A stretch of 64,000 nt of DNA from Mercurialis annua. Taxonomy: Eukaryota > Streptophyta > Magnoliopsida > Malpighiales > Euphorbiaceae. This document shows positions 25,105-37,966 of this stretch, piece by piece. Each line of letters opens with the position of its first letter. Position 1 is the first letter of the stretch. The notes beneath the pieces are model-generated. The model saw nothing but the letters and a program-made list of their open reading frames with translations. It had not been told where the DNA came from and did no database searches. The translations under genes and the position numbers were made by a program. The stretch covers positions 19,680,001 to 19,744,000 of the forward strand of contig NC_065576.1 of NCBI RefSeq assembly GCF_937616625.2, in the 5' to 3' direction.

Positions 25105-27260
25105 AGTTGGTCCAGTTACCTCTGCTAAGATGCGTTTGTCGGTTAAGTAACCTAGGAACTAGTGGAGCTATAGAGTTGAAGTTTGTCTGATCCCAGTCGT
25201 TAATATGATGTGCTTTGTGATAAGCACGATAAAATGATTTGTGAAATACTTATTTGTTTCTTGTGACACGTATATACGAGATATATACGTATATATTGTT
25301 TCGATGAGACAGGCATACATGATATGCTTTTTGAGATGAAGCTTAGGAGAGGTATTGCCTCCTATGAATATAATATAATTGATATGATTGTGATTTGATG
25401 TCATATATATGTGTGCTTAGCATCAGATAACGTGAGAGATGCTATTGAATTCGATCGATCTAAATTTTTGAAAGAGTGTGGAGAAGGAATGCAAAGTTGT
25501 AGAAGTTAAAGAACTTTCCAGGTACAGAGTTTAAAGGTCTAGAGAACTTACAAAACTGAAAGTTTATAACTTTTAAGGTTATTTGTTTAACGATTCAAAA
25601 AGCGTAATTGTGCCTAGACCCGATACAGAAATACATGATTGCCACGACATTGATAGAAATGCATAACTACATACATCAATACATGCATTAATAGGACATG
25701 CATCATATGCATTATGTTTAGACAAAGAGGTAAGATGTGGCAACTCTTTGGGGATGAGAAATGTCATCACCCTAGCGCACAATTTTGCTAAGATTTAAAT
25801 GGAACTTTCAAATGAGTCGTTTTATTTGAAAGAGATTTCAAGAAGTTTTATTTTTATGTAAGTATACCTAGACCAGAACTCTGTGACAGAAGTGAAGTGC
25901 TCGCGAGCAAGCTGTGATAAAGGCTATGAGGTGAATGAATACGTATAATTGTGAGAACATAGGATTTGTGCCTCTAGCTAATGAACTTAGCCTTGATTAG
26001 ACAGACTAGTATACGACTAGGATAGTAGATATATGTTCGGATAGTAAAACATATCCGATTAACAACGTATGGCATGTATGTTATGCGTAGATATTCTTAA
26101 TGTTTGGTTAAGTCTATGTGAGCGGAATGCTCGCAAGACTTAAACTACGATACGTAATCAAGGAAATCTAGGGGACACTGATTTTCTTGAATCCGGTCAA
26201 CATAGATGCGTATAGCTGCGATAGTAATATGCGTATAACATATACAACGTGAGTATATACTTTGATAATTTGCTAAGTCTACAATGAGTCAGAACACTCA
26301 GAAGACTAGCAATAAGAGGCATAATCATAGAAGGTCACAAGGAAGGATATGCTCCTAAAGTCCAACGTACGTGGTGATGATCAATAGGTGTTATATTTTA
26401 AGAAATTTATCAGTATTCCTTTATATGATCGCAATACAATGAACAGAGAAATGCGCGAACGCATGCTGTTGCACAACAAGTATATGAGGCACGAGAAGAA
26501 GATCGAGGTAACCAATGCGAATAAAACCTAGTCCAATTGGCCAGTAAAGGCCAGGAACGAGATAAAGGTCAACGGGAACCTAGGAAGATAAAGTGGGATT
26601 ATACAGGCATTGGGAGTGCCGCAACAATCCACCGTTAATATGAAACAGTTAACAAAAGAAGTGACTGACATAAGGAATTGTATGTCAATAATTGAACGAA
26701 TGATACAAGGACAGTATCAATGTGAAGAAAGGAACATATATAGAGGTTTGTTAGTTGTATACATAAGTTAAGACCAAAAGAGTTTGATGAATCAAGCGGT
26801 ATGCTAGATCCTCTAGGAAAACTAAAGTAAGATGTTCGTACATATCGAGTGGGTAAAGGACAAAAAGTATCGATCAAGATGTCAATGAAAAGTTTAATTT
26901 ATGATTAGTTTCGACAAGTAATTAGAGCAGTGAAAAGACCAAAAAGTGATGAGCCAAGCAAACGTGTGACGGGAATATAGATACATGAAAGGATGTGAAG
27001 AAGAGACTCAATATTAGAACAGAACCATACTAAAGAAAGTGATAGAGCTAATAGTATGAATTAAGTTTGTGACCCGACTTAGAAAACTCTTTTTACCATT
27101 AGTTCTGGTTAAGGATAATCGGGAAAGATCAAGGTACTTAGATCATAAGATATAATGAAGATGAATAATTGAAGTATACGATAAGAAAGATCGAGAGATA
27201 AACAACAAGAACTGTAATCGGTGGATTAAGAGTTGAAACTTCCACCTCAAGATTTCGATT
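25105..27260 (+). pseudogene. Degenerate internal region of the retrotransposon
   Basis: About 2.15 kb after the primer site with no frame longer than about 80 codons in the sense direction. From 26400 on, short stretches in shifting frames look like an eroded gag; for example, near 26770 one frame reads RPKEFDESSGMLDPLGKL followed by a stop. This is similar in style to gag N-terminal sequence but too short to prove. 25105-26400 is probably the untranslated leader. Protease, RT and integrase are missing. Frames at 25168-25404, 25579-25782 and 26635-26877 on the minus strand look fortuitous. Confidence 0.55.
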
Positions 27261-27276
27261 TTGATATTAAGCCTAC

Positions 27277-30236
27277 TGTCATGACCCATTTTCATGAATC
27301 GCGACTGGCGCTAGGGTATGGGTAATGTAGTACCAAAACCCGTAGCTAGCCTTTCATTTAACATATAAACACGTAAACATGCAGAAAACCAATGCTTGGG
27401 GGCAACTGAGACTTCAGCCTAAATCTAGCAGTTATAATATTCAACAATCAAAATAACATGCTTTCCAATAATAGTATTAAATCGACTTAACATAAATAAT
27501 CCGGAATAATCGTTTAACATGCCAGAGCAATAATAATCCAGTCGGACCAATCCGACAACAACTAGAATAAAATAAAGACATCTAGTTACTACTGCGGTCT
27601 AAGAATAAAACAGTTTCACAGTTTATCAAAAATAAATGGAACCTCCGAGGAAAAGTAAATGCGGAGATCACCATAATTTCTCAGATCATAACCCTGGGAA
27701 AAATTGGGAAAAACAACGGGGTCAGATATACTGAGATGAGTTTATACCACTATCTTCATTTATTAAGTGGAAAACCTTTAAAACCGTTTAAAACATTTAA
27801 TATAAACATTACGAATAATAGTTGGAACCCTAATCCACAATTCTAAATATAAACATAATCCAATAGGTCTGGTCCCGAGAGCTGAGCTACACCGAGTTAC
27901 CACTGACCATACTTATACCAGAGTCCCGAGAGCTGAGCTACACCGAGTTACTCTACCTGGTCCCGAGAGCTATGCTCACACCGAGTTACCACATTTCCAT
28001 ATATACCTTACCCAGATCAATACCGGTGCGCACGCAGTCGTAATGATGCCCATTAGGTAGCATGTTCCAACTAAAAGCCATAATATAAAAAAAAAGTTCG
28101 AAATATACGTACAGTATATATATTTAATATTAAAATAACAATTTACTTAATGAAGCGGTAAATAGTAAGTACAAACTCACTACTTGGTAATCCACGTGAA
28201 AACTCCTCGCAAGCAACCTAGACTCGGTTCGCCTCAAAAGCACGAACAGTCGACGAGTCTAAACAAATGTAAAATTATAATTAAAACGGACCCTAACTCT
28301 AGAGAGTACTAGACACCATATAGGACTAGCACAAATAACACGTCGGAATAAAACAATCCATAATAACACAAAAATACCCAATAGGTACAAACGCCCAATT
28401 AATACAAGTCTATTGAGTTCTCGCTTTAAAATCCGATTTATAAATATTATTTAATAAACTTTATATAATAAATAGTTTCCAAATAGTGGGTTAGCCGAGT
28501 TACCAATAACTACCAAGCTAACCTCACTTGTCGGGTGACCCAAGTCTAACCCGATTCAAAACGTTTATCAAACATAAACCCGAGTTTATATTTATAAAAT
28601 AATTCGATAAATAATAATCCATTTTAAAAGCAGAACTCAATAACTTCAATTTCAAGTAACCCAAGTTACAACTAAAACTTAACCATTTTATGTTTATAAA
28701 AGTTTAGGGACTAAACTGTACTTTAGCCAATTTAGGGACTAAACTGTACTTTAGTCTATTTGATATTCGAAATCAAATTAATTGCTTTTGTTTATAATTA
28801 AAACAAAATACAAGGTTACTAACCAAAAACTTACTTAAATAAGTTATAAAAACGTTCAAGGGCTAAATTGTAATTTTACCACTTTGAATTTCGAAACCCA
28901 ATATAATTACCCGAGTAATTATATATTAACTTAATTGTAGAATAATTATGACTTATAAGTCTACCAATCATAATCAAAACAATTACAAAAGTTATTATTA
29001 AAACATAAGATAAAGTTTAACTCGGAGGGTTTGATTGATTACACAAAACAATTGGGTGATTATAATGGTCAATTTACCATCTCTTACATTTCAAAAACAA
29101 CAATTCCCTCCCTCACGAATTTGCAGCAACCATTAAACCAAAATCAAGACAACATCATACTCAGCAAGTCTTAAACGATCAAAGTAACCAAGACAAGATA
29201 CAACCCTAAATCATACTACAACAACATTATTCATGAACAAAGAACAATCCTAATCACCTAGCAAAACCCATAAACACAAACACCAAGAACAAGAACACGG
29301 CAGTGAAACAAAAATCAAAACGACGATAACCGTACGACAAATAACTCAACTCTGATCTTAATTATCGATTTAAACATCACAAGAGGTTCATTAACCACAA
29401 CGGAAATCATAAGCAAGAGAGTGAAAGATTCGGCAGTAATCATGTTCAACCAAGAACAACTTTAACAACCAAAAACGATAAACCGAACGACGATTGAAAC
29501 AAGGTCGATCACGTACCGTTTTGCGAAATCAAGGTGGGGAATCGTAGAGACGTGAGTCTAGAGCCTCTGAGATGAAACGGAAAGAATTTCGGTCTAACAA
29601 CGAACAAGAACGAATCAAATTACGGAGATGCCGTTTATAGATAAAACTGAATTCAAAAGAATAACAAAACTTACCAGATTCGAAATCAAGTGAAATGGAT
29701 GTATGTCTGATTGAAATAGTCGGCTAGGGTTTTAGTAGACGAAAGAAAAAGAGTTTGGTAGAGTTATGGGGTCTATTTAAAGGCCCTAATACAAATTTAC
29801 AGCTCAGGCGCGATGGGAGGCGCGATGCGAGGCGCGTTCATTCCGTCGCGCCTTCAATAGGCCTAGAAACGGAATGGGGCGCGTTGCGAGGCGCGATGGC
29901 CCATCGCGCCCTCCAACGCGCCTCAATTTTTGATTCAACGGTTAACTTTGTCTTGGGCACAACATATCCAAACATGAGCCCAATCCAACGGTTAACTTGG
30001 GAGATATGCATATTTTCTCAAAACATGTCAGATTCAGAAGGTACAAGAATAAATCATCAATTATAAACCGAATACAAATCAAATCGCCATCGAAAACTCA
30101 CACGACACATGCGACATATACAAGATACAACTCAAACCGCAAACAAAGTGTTACACTTGCTAAGTCCACCATTAACAATCTGAAACTAAGTCGGAAACAC
30201 AACAAAACCATGACGAAAAAAACACGGGATATTACA
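27277..30236 (-). mobile_element. Nested solo LTR with perfect 5-bp target duplication
   Basis: A minus-oriented LTR from TGTCATGACCC (27277) to GGGATATTACA (30236), 2960 bp. It is flanked by CCTAC on both sides (27272-27276 and 30237-30241). It interrupts the 3' LTR of the host element: joining the flanks gives AAGCCTACGTTTATGG, where the 5' LTR has AAGCCTGCGTTTATGG (23950). It belongs to the same subfamily as 1-2225 and 2878-5669 (GAGCTGAGCTACACCGAGTT repeats at 27877-27990). It inserted after the host element had settled in the satellite, so it is among the youngest insertions here. Confidence 0.95.
29807..29924. promoter_or_regulatory. Palindrome array built on GGCGCGATGCGAGGCGCG
   Basis: Repeats of GGCGCG and its complement CGCGCC with linkers (GGCGCGATGCGAGGCGCG, GGGCGCGTTGCGAGGCGCG, GATGGCCCATCGCGCC). 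This is the most GC-rich stretch nearby. In minus orientation it lies about 30 bp upstream of a TATA-like TTTAAATAGACC (29770-29781). It replaces the GGTCTCG arrays that occupy the same place in the related LTRs. Confidence 0.7.
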
Positions 30237-31372
30237 CCTACGTTTATGGATTAAACGTACAGGTAACTCGACTAAGTAACTGACGTATCGACGAGCTATC
30301 AGGCCAATGAGCTGAAGTAGCTATGAGATCAAACGATGCACGGAGCCTACGTGTTCGGGTGACGATAATGCAGTTTTGGATAGCGGTCACTGTGAGTGGC
30401 AGATTTACTTTCGCGTATTATTATTATAAAAGTTATTTTTTTATATTATGAATATTATTATTAAATACATCGTATCTATATAACTTGCTCGTATATGATA
30501 TTATTATGTTTGATTGATTTGCTTGTACGAACGATGTTTTATTCGTTTCTTTAAACGCATGAATCTAGTATGCGATGCAAAGGAACTAACTATTTGTTGG
30601 GCGTCATTAGGCTGTGTGATCACCAGTATTGAGTCAGTCTAGAGTGTCTGACTTCATGATTAAAGATTTAATATATTGACGCATGATATAATACGAATAC
30701 GATACGAGGGTGAACTCGGTTACGGTGTACTCTGAACCTCGTATCTAGTGGGCAGGACACACCAGTGGGTGGGACCCACCAGTTGGTGGGACCCACCAGT
30801 GAGTTGGACTCACACTTTAAGATTCGATACGAGAGAGCACTCGGCTACGGTGTAGTCTGGAGTCCCCGTATCTAGTGAGTTGGACTCACACTTTGAAATT
30901 AAGAATGTTTATTATTTGCTTATATCATGAATTTATAAACGTATTAAGCGTATGACGCTATATTTTGATAATACCATTAGTGACTTGCAAACTCACTCAG
31001 TATTTTCCCAAATACTGACCCCTCACTCTGATGTATGCAGGTAGCCGAGTCGGATCAAACAAACCATCCCCATTGTGCCAGAAGTCGTTGGACTTGCACA
31101 AGTATGAATTCCTAGAGCTGCAGTAGTCAGTAGGCATCAATAGAAAACTTATGATTTGATTTCAAATAGTTAATTCTTAATGTAAACTCTAATATAATGT
31201 TTTTATATCTATAAGTATATTATTTTAAAAAAGTTTTACGAAGATGTTTTATATATAATATTATACTTTTAAATGCGAAAAATTGTTAGTGGTTTTAGGC
31301 TTGCTACGGGTTTCGGAGCTACCAATCCCGTTCCGTAGCGACGGTCTCGGCTCAATAATTTGGGTCGTGACA
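30237..31372 (+). mobile_element. 3' LTR remnant of the nested element
   Basis: This matches 23950-25088 of the 5' LTR over its full length with scattered differences and ends GGGTCGTGACA. A further ~15 bp of the same LTR (GATATTAAGCCTAC, about 27263-27276) lies to the left of the nested insertion. The first ~1.35 kb of the 3' LTR are missing. Palindromic GTGGGTGGGACCCAC units at 30748-30815 correspond to 24463-24530. Confidence 0.93.
30748..30815. repeat. Palindromic minisatellite in the 3' LTR
   Basis: Four units related to GTGGGTGGGACCCAC at about 17-bp spacing. Compared with 24463-24530, the central TTG has become GTGG in two units, and the first unit has decayed to GTGGGCAGGACACAC. Confidence 0.85.
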
Positions 31373-34300
31373 AAATGTTACTTAACAAATCCTAATGTTT
31401 CACTTCTTTAGCGATTTAAGCCAACATTTAAAACGTTACGAAACAAATCTTAACGTTTCACCTTTTTAGCGAATTAAGCAAAACTTTTAAAACATTACGA
31501 AGCAAATCCAAAAGTTTAAAACGTTACGAAACAAATCCTAACGTTTCACCTTTTTAGCGATTTAAGCCAAACATTTAAAACGTTTCGAAACAAATCTAAA
31601 TGTTTCACCTTTTTAGAGGTTTAAACCAAACATTTAAAATATTATGAAACAAATGCGAACTTTTAAAACGTTACGAAATAAATCCAAACGTTTAACCTTT
31701 TCAGCGATTTAAGCCAAACGTTTAGAATGTTACAATACTTATCCAAACGTTTCCAATGTTAGGAAACAAATCCTAACGTTTCACCTTTTTAGCGATTTAA
31801 GCCAATCGTTTAAAACGTTACGAAACAAATCTTAACGTTTCACCTTTTTATCGATTTAATCCAAACGTTTAAAACGTTACGAAACAAATCCAAACGTATA
31901 AAACGTTACGAAACAAATCCTAACGTTTCACCTTTTTAGCAATTTAATCCAAACGTTTAAAACGTTACTAAGCAAATCCTAACGTTTTACCTTTTTAGCG
32001 ATTTAAGCCGAACTTTTAAAACGTTACAAAAACAAATCCAAACGTGTAAAACGCTACGAAACAAATCCAAACAATTCACTTTTTTTAGCAATTTAAGCCA
32101 ACCGTTTATAAACGTTACAAAACTTATCCAAACGTAAAACATTAAGAAACGAATCCAATCGTATCATCTTTTTAGCTATTTAAGCCAAACGTTTAAAACG
32201 TTACGAAACAAATCTTAACGTATCACCTTTTTAGCGATTTAAGCCAAACATTTAAAACGTTACGAAATAAATCCAAACATTTAAAACGTTACGAAACAAA
32301 TCATAACGTTTCACCTTTTTAGCGATTTAAGCTAAACGTTTAAAATATTATGAAACAAATCTAAACGTTCAAAACATTACAAAACAAATCCGAATATATG
32401 AAACATAATGAAAAAAATCCTAACATTTCACCATTTTAGCGATTTAAGCCAAACATTTAAAACGTTGCGAAAACAAATCCAAAAGTTTTAAACGTTAGGA
32501 AACAAATCCAAACTTTTCACCTTTTTAGTGATATAAGCCTAACGTTTATAATGTTACATTACTAATTCAAACGTTTAAAACGTTACAAAACAAATCCCAA
32601 TGTTACCCATTTTTAACGATTTAAGCCAAACCATTAAAACATTATGAAAAAAATCTTAATGATTCACATTTTTAGCGATTTAAGCAAAACGTTAAAATGT
32701 TACAAAAAAATCCAAACGTTTAAAACGTTACGAAACAAATCCGTACGTTTCACCTTTTAGCAATTTAAGCCAAACTTTTAAAACATTCTGAAACAAATCC
32801 TAACGTTTCACCTTTTTAGAGATTTAAACCAAACGTTTAAAACGTTACAATAACAAACCCAAATGTTTAAAACGTTAAGAAACAAATCCAAACGTTTCAC
32901 TTTTTTAGCGATTTTAGCCAAACGTTTAAAATGTTATGAAACTTATCCAACCGTTTATAACGTTATGAAACAAATCTTATCGTTTCACCTTTTTAGCGAT
33001 TTAAGACAAACATTTAAAACGTTTCGAAACAAATTCAAAATGTTTAAAACGTTACGAAACAAATCTAAACGTTTAACCTTTTTAGCGATATAAGCCAAAT
33101 ATTTAAAACATTACGAAACAAATCTTTAACGTTTCATCTTTTTAGCGATTTAAGCCAAATGTTTAAAACGGTACAAAACAAATCCAAACGTTTAAAATAT
33201 TACAAAACAAATCCTAACGTTTCACCTTTTTAGCGATTTAAGCCAAACGTTTGAAACGTTACAAAATAAATTTGAACGTTTCAGCTTTTTAGCAATTTAA
33301 GCCAAACGTTGAAAATGTTACGAAACAAATGAAAACGTTTGTAAAGTTACATAACAAATCCAAACGTTTCCCCTTTTTAGCGATTTATGCCAAACGTTTA
33401 AAACGTTATAAAACTTATCCAAACGTTTAAAACGTTACGATACTTATCCAAACGTTTATAACGTTACGAAACAAATCCTAACGTTTCAGCTTTTTCGGAA
33501 TTTAAGCTAAACATTTAAAACGTTAAGAAATAAATTTTAATGTTCCACCTTTTTAGCGATTTAAGCCAAACGTTTAAAACATTGCGAAACAAATTGAAAC
33601 ATTTAAAACGTTACAAAACAAATTCTAACATTTCACCTTTTTACGATTTAATCCAAACGTTTAAAACGTTACGAAACAAATCTTTATATTTCACCTTTTT
33701 ACCGATCTAAGCCAAACGTTTAAAACGTTAAGAAACAAATGCAAGCGTTGAAAACGTTACAAAAAAATCCTAACGTTTCACCTTTTTAGCTAATTAAACC
33801 AAACGTTTGAAATATTGTGAAACAAATCCAAACGTTTATAATGTTATGAAACAAATCCAAACGTTTAACCTTTTAAGCGATTTAAGCCAAATGTTTAGCA
33901 CTTTACGAAACTAATCCAAATGTTTAAAATGTTATGAAACAAATCCTAAGGTTCCACCTTTTTAGCGATTTAAGCCAAACATTTAAAATGTTACGAAGCA
34001 AATTCTAACGTTTCACCCTTTTAGTAATTTAAGCCAAACATTTAAAACGTTACGAAACAAATTCTAACGTTTCTCCTTTTTAGCGATTTAAGCCAAACGT
34101 TTAAAACGTTGCGTAACAAATCTTAACGTTTCACCTTTTTAGCGATTTAAGCCAAACGTTTAAAACAACTAATGCAAACGTTTATAACGTTACGAAACAA
34201 ATCCAAATGTTTCACCTTTTTAGCGATTTAAGCCAAACGTTCTAAAACGTTATAAATCTTATCCAAACGTTTAAAACGTTACGAAACAAATCCTAACGTT

Positions 34301-34426
34301 TCACCTTTTTAGAGATTTAAGCCAAATGTTTAAAACGTTACGAAACAAATCTTAACGTTTCACCTTTTTAGCGATTTAAGTCAAACGTTTAAAACGTTAC
34401 GAAACAAATTCAAACGTTTAAAACGC

Positions 34427-34990
34427 TGCGAAACAAATCCTAACGTTTCACCTTTTTAGCTATTTAAGCCAAACGTTTAAAATGTAATGAAACAAATTCA
34501 AACGTTTAAAACGTTACTAAACAAATCCTAATGTTTCCCTTTTTTAGCGATTTAAGCCAAACGTTTAAAACGTTACGAAACAAATCCTAACGTTTCACCT
34601 TTTTAGAGATGTAAGACAATCGTTTAAAACGTTACAAAACAAATTCAAACGTATAAAACGTTACGAAACAAATCCTAACGTTTCACCTTTTTAACAATTT
34701 AATCCAAACGTTTAAAAAGTTACGAAACAAATCTTAACGTTTCACCTTTTTAGCGATTTAAGTCAAACGTTTAAAACGTTACGAAACAAATTCAAACGTT
34801 TAAAACGTTACTAAACAAATCCTAACGTTTCACCTTTTTAACAATTTAATCCAAACGTTTAAAAAGTTGCGAAACAAATCCTAACGTTTCACCTATTTAG
34901 CTATTTAAGCCAAACGTTTAAAATGTAATGAAACAAATTCAAACGTTTAAAACGTTACTAAACAAATACTAATGTTTCCCTTTTTTAGCG
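34427..34990 (+). repeat. ~440-bp duplication inside satellite
   Basis: The stretch from GCGAAACAAATCCTAACG through GTAATGAAACAAATTC and TTCCCTTTTTTAGCG at about 34427-34550 recurs at about 34867-34990 with few changes. A more diverged copy is at about 20600-20720 in block 4. Confidence 0.8.
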
Positions 34991-35814
34991 ATTTAAGCCA
35001 AACGTTTAAAACGTTACGAAACATATCCTAACGTTTCACCTTTTTAGAGATATAAGCCAATCGTTTAAAATGTTACGAAACAAATCATAACGTTTCACAT
35101 TTTTATCGATTTAAGCCAAACGTTTAAAATGTTACGAAACAAATCAAAACGTATAAAACATAACGAAACAAATCCTAACGTTTCACCTTTTTAGCAATTT
35201 AATCCAAACGTTTAAAGCGTTACCAAACATTTCCTAACGTTTTACCTTTTCAGCGATTTAAGCCGAACTTTTAAAACGTTACAAAAACAAATCCAAACGT
35301 GTAAAACGTTCAAAAACAAATCCAAACAATTTACTTTTTTAGCAATTTAAGCCAACCGTTTATAAACGTTACAAAACTTATCCAAACGTTTAAAACGTTA
35401 AGAAACAAATCCAATCCTTTCACCTTTTTAGCTATTTAAGCCAAACGTTTAAAACGTTACGAAACAATTCTTAAAGTTTCACCTTTTTAGCGATTTAAGC
35501 CAAACATTTAAAACGTTACAGAACAAATCCAAACGTTTAAAACGTTACAAAAAAAATCATAACGTTTCACCTTTTTAGCGATTTAAGCTAAACGTTTAAA
35601 ATATTACGAAACAAATCTAAACGTTCAAAATGTTACGAAACAAATCCGAATGTATAAAACGTAATGAAAAAAATCCTGAAATTTCACCTTTTTAGAGATT
35701 TAAGTCAAACATTAAAAACGTTGCGAAAACAAATCCAAACGTTTAAAACGTTACGAAACAAATCCAAACTTTTCACCTTTTTAGCAATATAAGCCAAATG
35801 TTTAGAATGTTGTG

Positions 35815-37966
35815 AAACTAATTCAAACGTTTAAACCGTTACAAAACAAATCCTAACGTGTCTCCTTTTTAGCGATTTAAGCCAAACGATTAAAACATTA
35901 CGAAACAAATCTTAATGTTTCACCTTTTAAGCGATTTATGCCAAACGTTAAAATGTTACAAAAAAATCTAAACGTTTATAACGTTATGAAACAAATCCGT
36001 ACGTTTCACGTTTTTAGCAATTTAAGCCAAACGTTTAAAACATTATGAAACAAATCCTAACGTTTCACCTTTTTAGCGATTTAAACCAAACATTTAAACG
36101 TTACAATAACAAATCCAAATGTCTAAGACGTTACGAAACAAATTCAAACGTTTCACTTTTTTAGCGATTTAGGCCAAACGTTCAAAACGTTACGAAACAA
36201 ATCTTAACGTTTCACCTTTTTAGCGATTTAAGCCAAACATATTAAACGTTACGAAACAAATCTTACCATTTTACCTTATTATTGATTTAAGCCAAACGTT
36301 TAAAACGTTACAAAACAAATCCAAACATTTACAACTTCACGTAATAAATCCTAATGTTTCACCTTTTTAGAGATTTAGGCCAAACGTTTTAAAACATTAC
36401 GCAACAAATCCGAACGTTTTACCTTTTGAGCGATTAAAGCAAAACGTTTAAAATGTTACGAAACAAATGCAAACTTTTCAAACGTTAGGAAACAAATCTT
36501 AACGTTTCACCTTTTTAACAATTTCAGCCAAACGATTAAAACGTTACGAAACTAATCCTAACATTTCACTTTTTGAGCGATTTAAGCCAAACGTTTAATA
36601 AGTTACGAAAACAAATCCAAACGTTTAAAATGTTACGAAAGAAATCCCAACGTTTCACCTTTTTAGAGATTTAAGTGAAACGTTTAAAACGTTACGAAAA
36701 CAAATCCCAACCTTTAATGCGTTACGAAACAAATCCAAACATTTCACCTTTTTAGCAATTCAAGCCAAGCGTTTACAACGTTTCGAAACTAATTCAAACG
36801 TTTAGAACGTTACAAAACAAATCCTAACGTTTCTCCTTTTTGGCGATTTAAGCCAAACGATTAAAACATTACGAAACAAATCTTAATGTTTCACCTTTTA
36901 AGCGATTTATGCCAAACGTTAAAATGTTACAAAAAAATCCAAACGTTTAAAACGTTACGAAACAAATCCGTACGTTTCACCTTTTTAGCAATTTAAGCCA
37001 AACGTTTAAAACATTATGAAACGAATCCTAACGTTTCACCTTTTTAGCGATTTAAACCAAACATTTAAACGTTACAATAACAAATCAAAATGTCTAAGAC
37101 GTTACGAAACAAATTCAAATGTTTCACTTTTTTAGCGATTTAGGCCAAACGTTCAAAACGTTACGAAACAAATCTTAACGTTTCACCTTTTTAGCGATTT
37201 AAGCCAAACATATTAAACGCTACGAAACAAATCTTACCATTTTACCTTATTATTGATTTAAGCCAAACGTTTAAAACGTTACAAAACAAATCCAAACATT
37301 TACAACTTCACGTAATAAATCCTAATGTTTCACCTTTTTAGAGATTTAGGCCAAACGTTTTAAAACATTACGCAACAAATCCGAACGTTTTACCTTTTGA
37401 GCGATTAAAGCAAAACGTTTAAAATGTTACGAAACAAATGCAAACTTTTCAAACGTTAGGAAACAAATCTTAACGTTTCACCTTTTTAACAATTTCAGCC
37501 AAACGATTAAAACGTTACGAAACTAATCCTAACATTTCACTTTTTGAGCGATTTAAGCCAAACGTTTAATAAGTTACGAAAACAAATCCAAACGTTTAAA
37601 ATGTTACGAAAGAAATCCCAACGTTTCACCTTTTTAGAGATTTAAGTGAAACGTTTAAAACGTTACGAAAACAAATCCCAACCTTTAATGCGTTACGAAA
37701 CAAATCCAAACATTTCACCTTTTTAGCAATTCAAGCCAAGCGTTTACAACGTTTCGAAACTAATTCAAACGTTTAGAACGTTACAAAACAAATCCTAACG
37801 TTTCTCCTTTTTGGCGATTTAAGCCAAACGATTAAAACATTACGAAACAAATCTTAATGTTTCACCTTTTAAGCGATTTATGCCAAACGTTAAAATGTTA
37901 CAAAAAAAATCCAAACATTTCACCTTTTTAGCAATTCAAGCCAAGCATTTACAACGTTTCAAAACT
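35815..37966 (+). repeat. 971-bp higher-order repeat, three copies (third deleted inside)
   Basis: 35815-36785 and 36786-37756 align at a constant offset of 971 bp with only a handful of differences by eye, including rare variants such as GTCTAAGACGTTACG, CATATTAAACG and CCATTTTACCTTATTATTG. A third copy starts at 37757 but jumps near 37911 to the last ~55 bp of the unit (ending about 37966). It is the least diverged, hence probably youngest, amplification in the window. Confidence 0.9.

Larger units (their letters stand above)
22592..31372 (+). mobile_element. LTR retrotransposon with internal deletion and a nested solo LTR
   Basis: A plus-oriented element from TGTAATACCCC (22592) to GGGTCGTGACA (31372). 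It is flanked by AAACG (22587-22591) and AAATG (31373-31377), a 5-bp target duplication with one C-to-T change. Removing it restores TTTAAAACG followed by TTAC, the satellite sequence. Parts in order are the 5' LTR (22592-25088), the primer site, a degenerate internal region to about 27260, and the last ~1.15 kb of the 3' LTR interrupted by the 27277-30236 insertion. Pol is absent: most of the internal domain and the first ~1.35 kb of the 3' LTR have been deleted. Confidence 0.9.

Noticed and set aside
25081..25110. A tRNA gene suggested by the TGGTATCAGAGC match
   Set aside because: Only the 12-base primer-binding match is present, placed directly after an LTR end; no cloverleaf follows.
29755..30254. 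103- and 85-codon plus frames in the nested solo LTR
   Set aside because: They read the GGCGCG palindrome array and U3 sequence on the strand opposite the LTR, with no domain.
32863..33093. Open frames in the satellite (also 51254-51466 and 54614-54805) with repeated KRFTFLAI-like motifs
   Set aside because: They only translate the tandem repeat. Their ends fall at random variants and there is no start context, domain or conservation.
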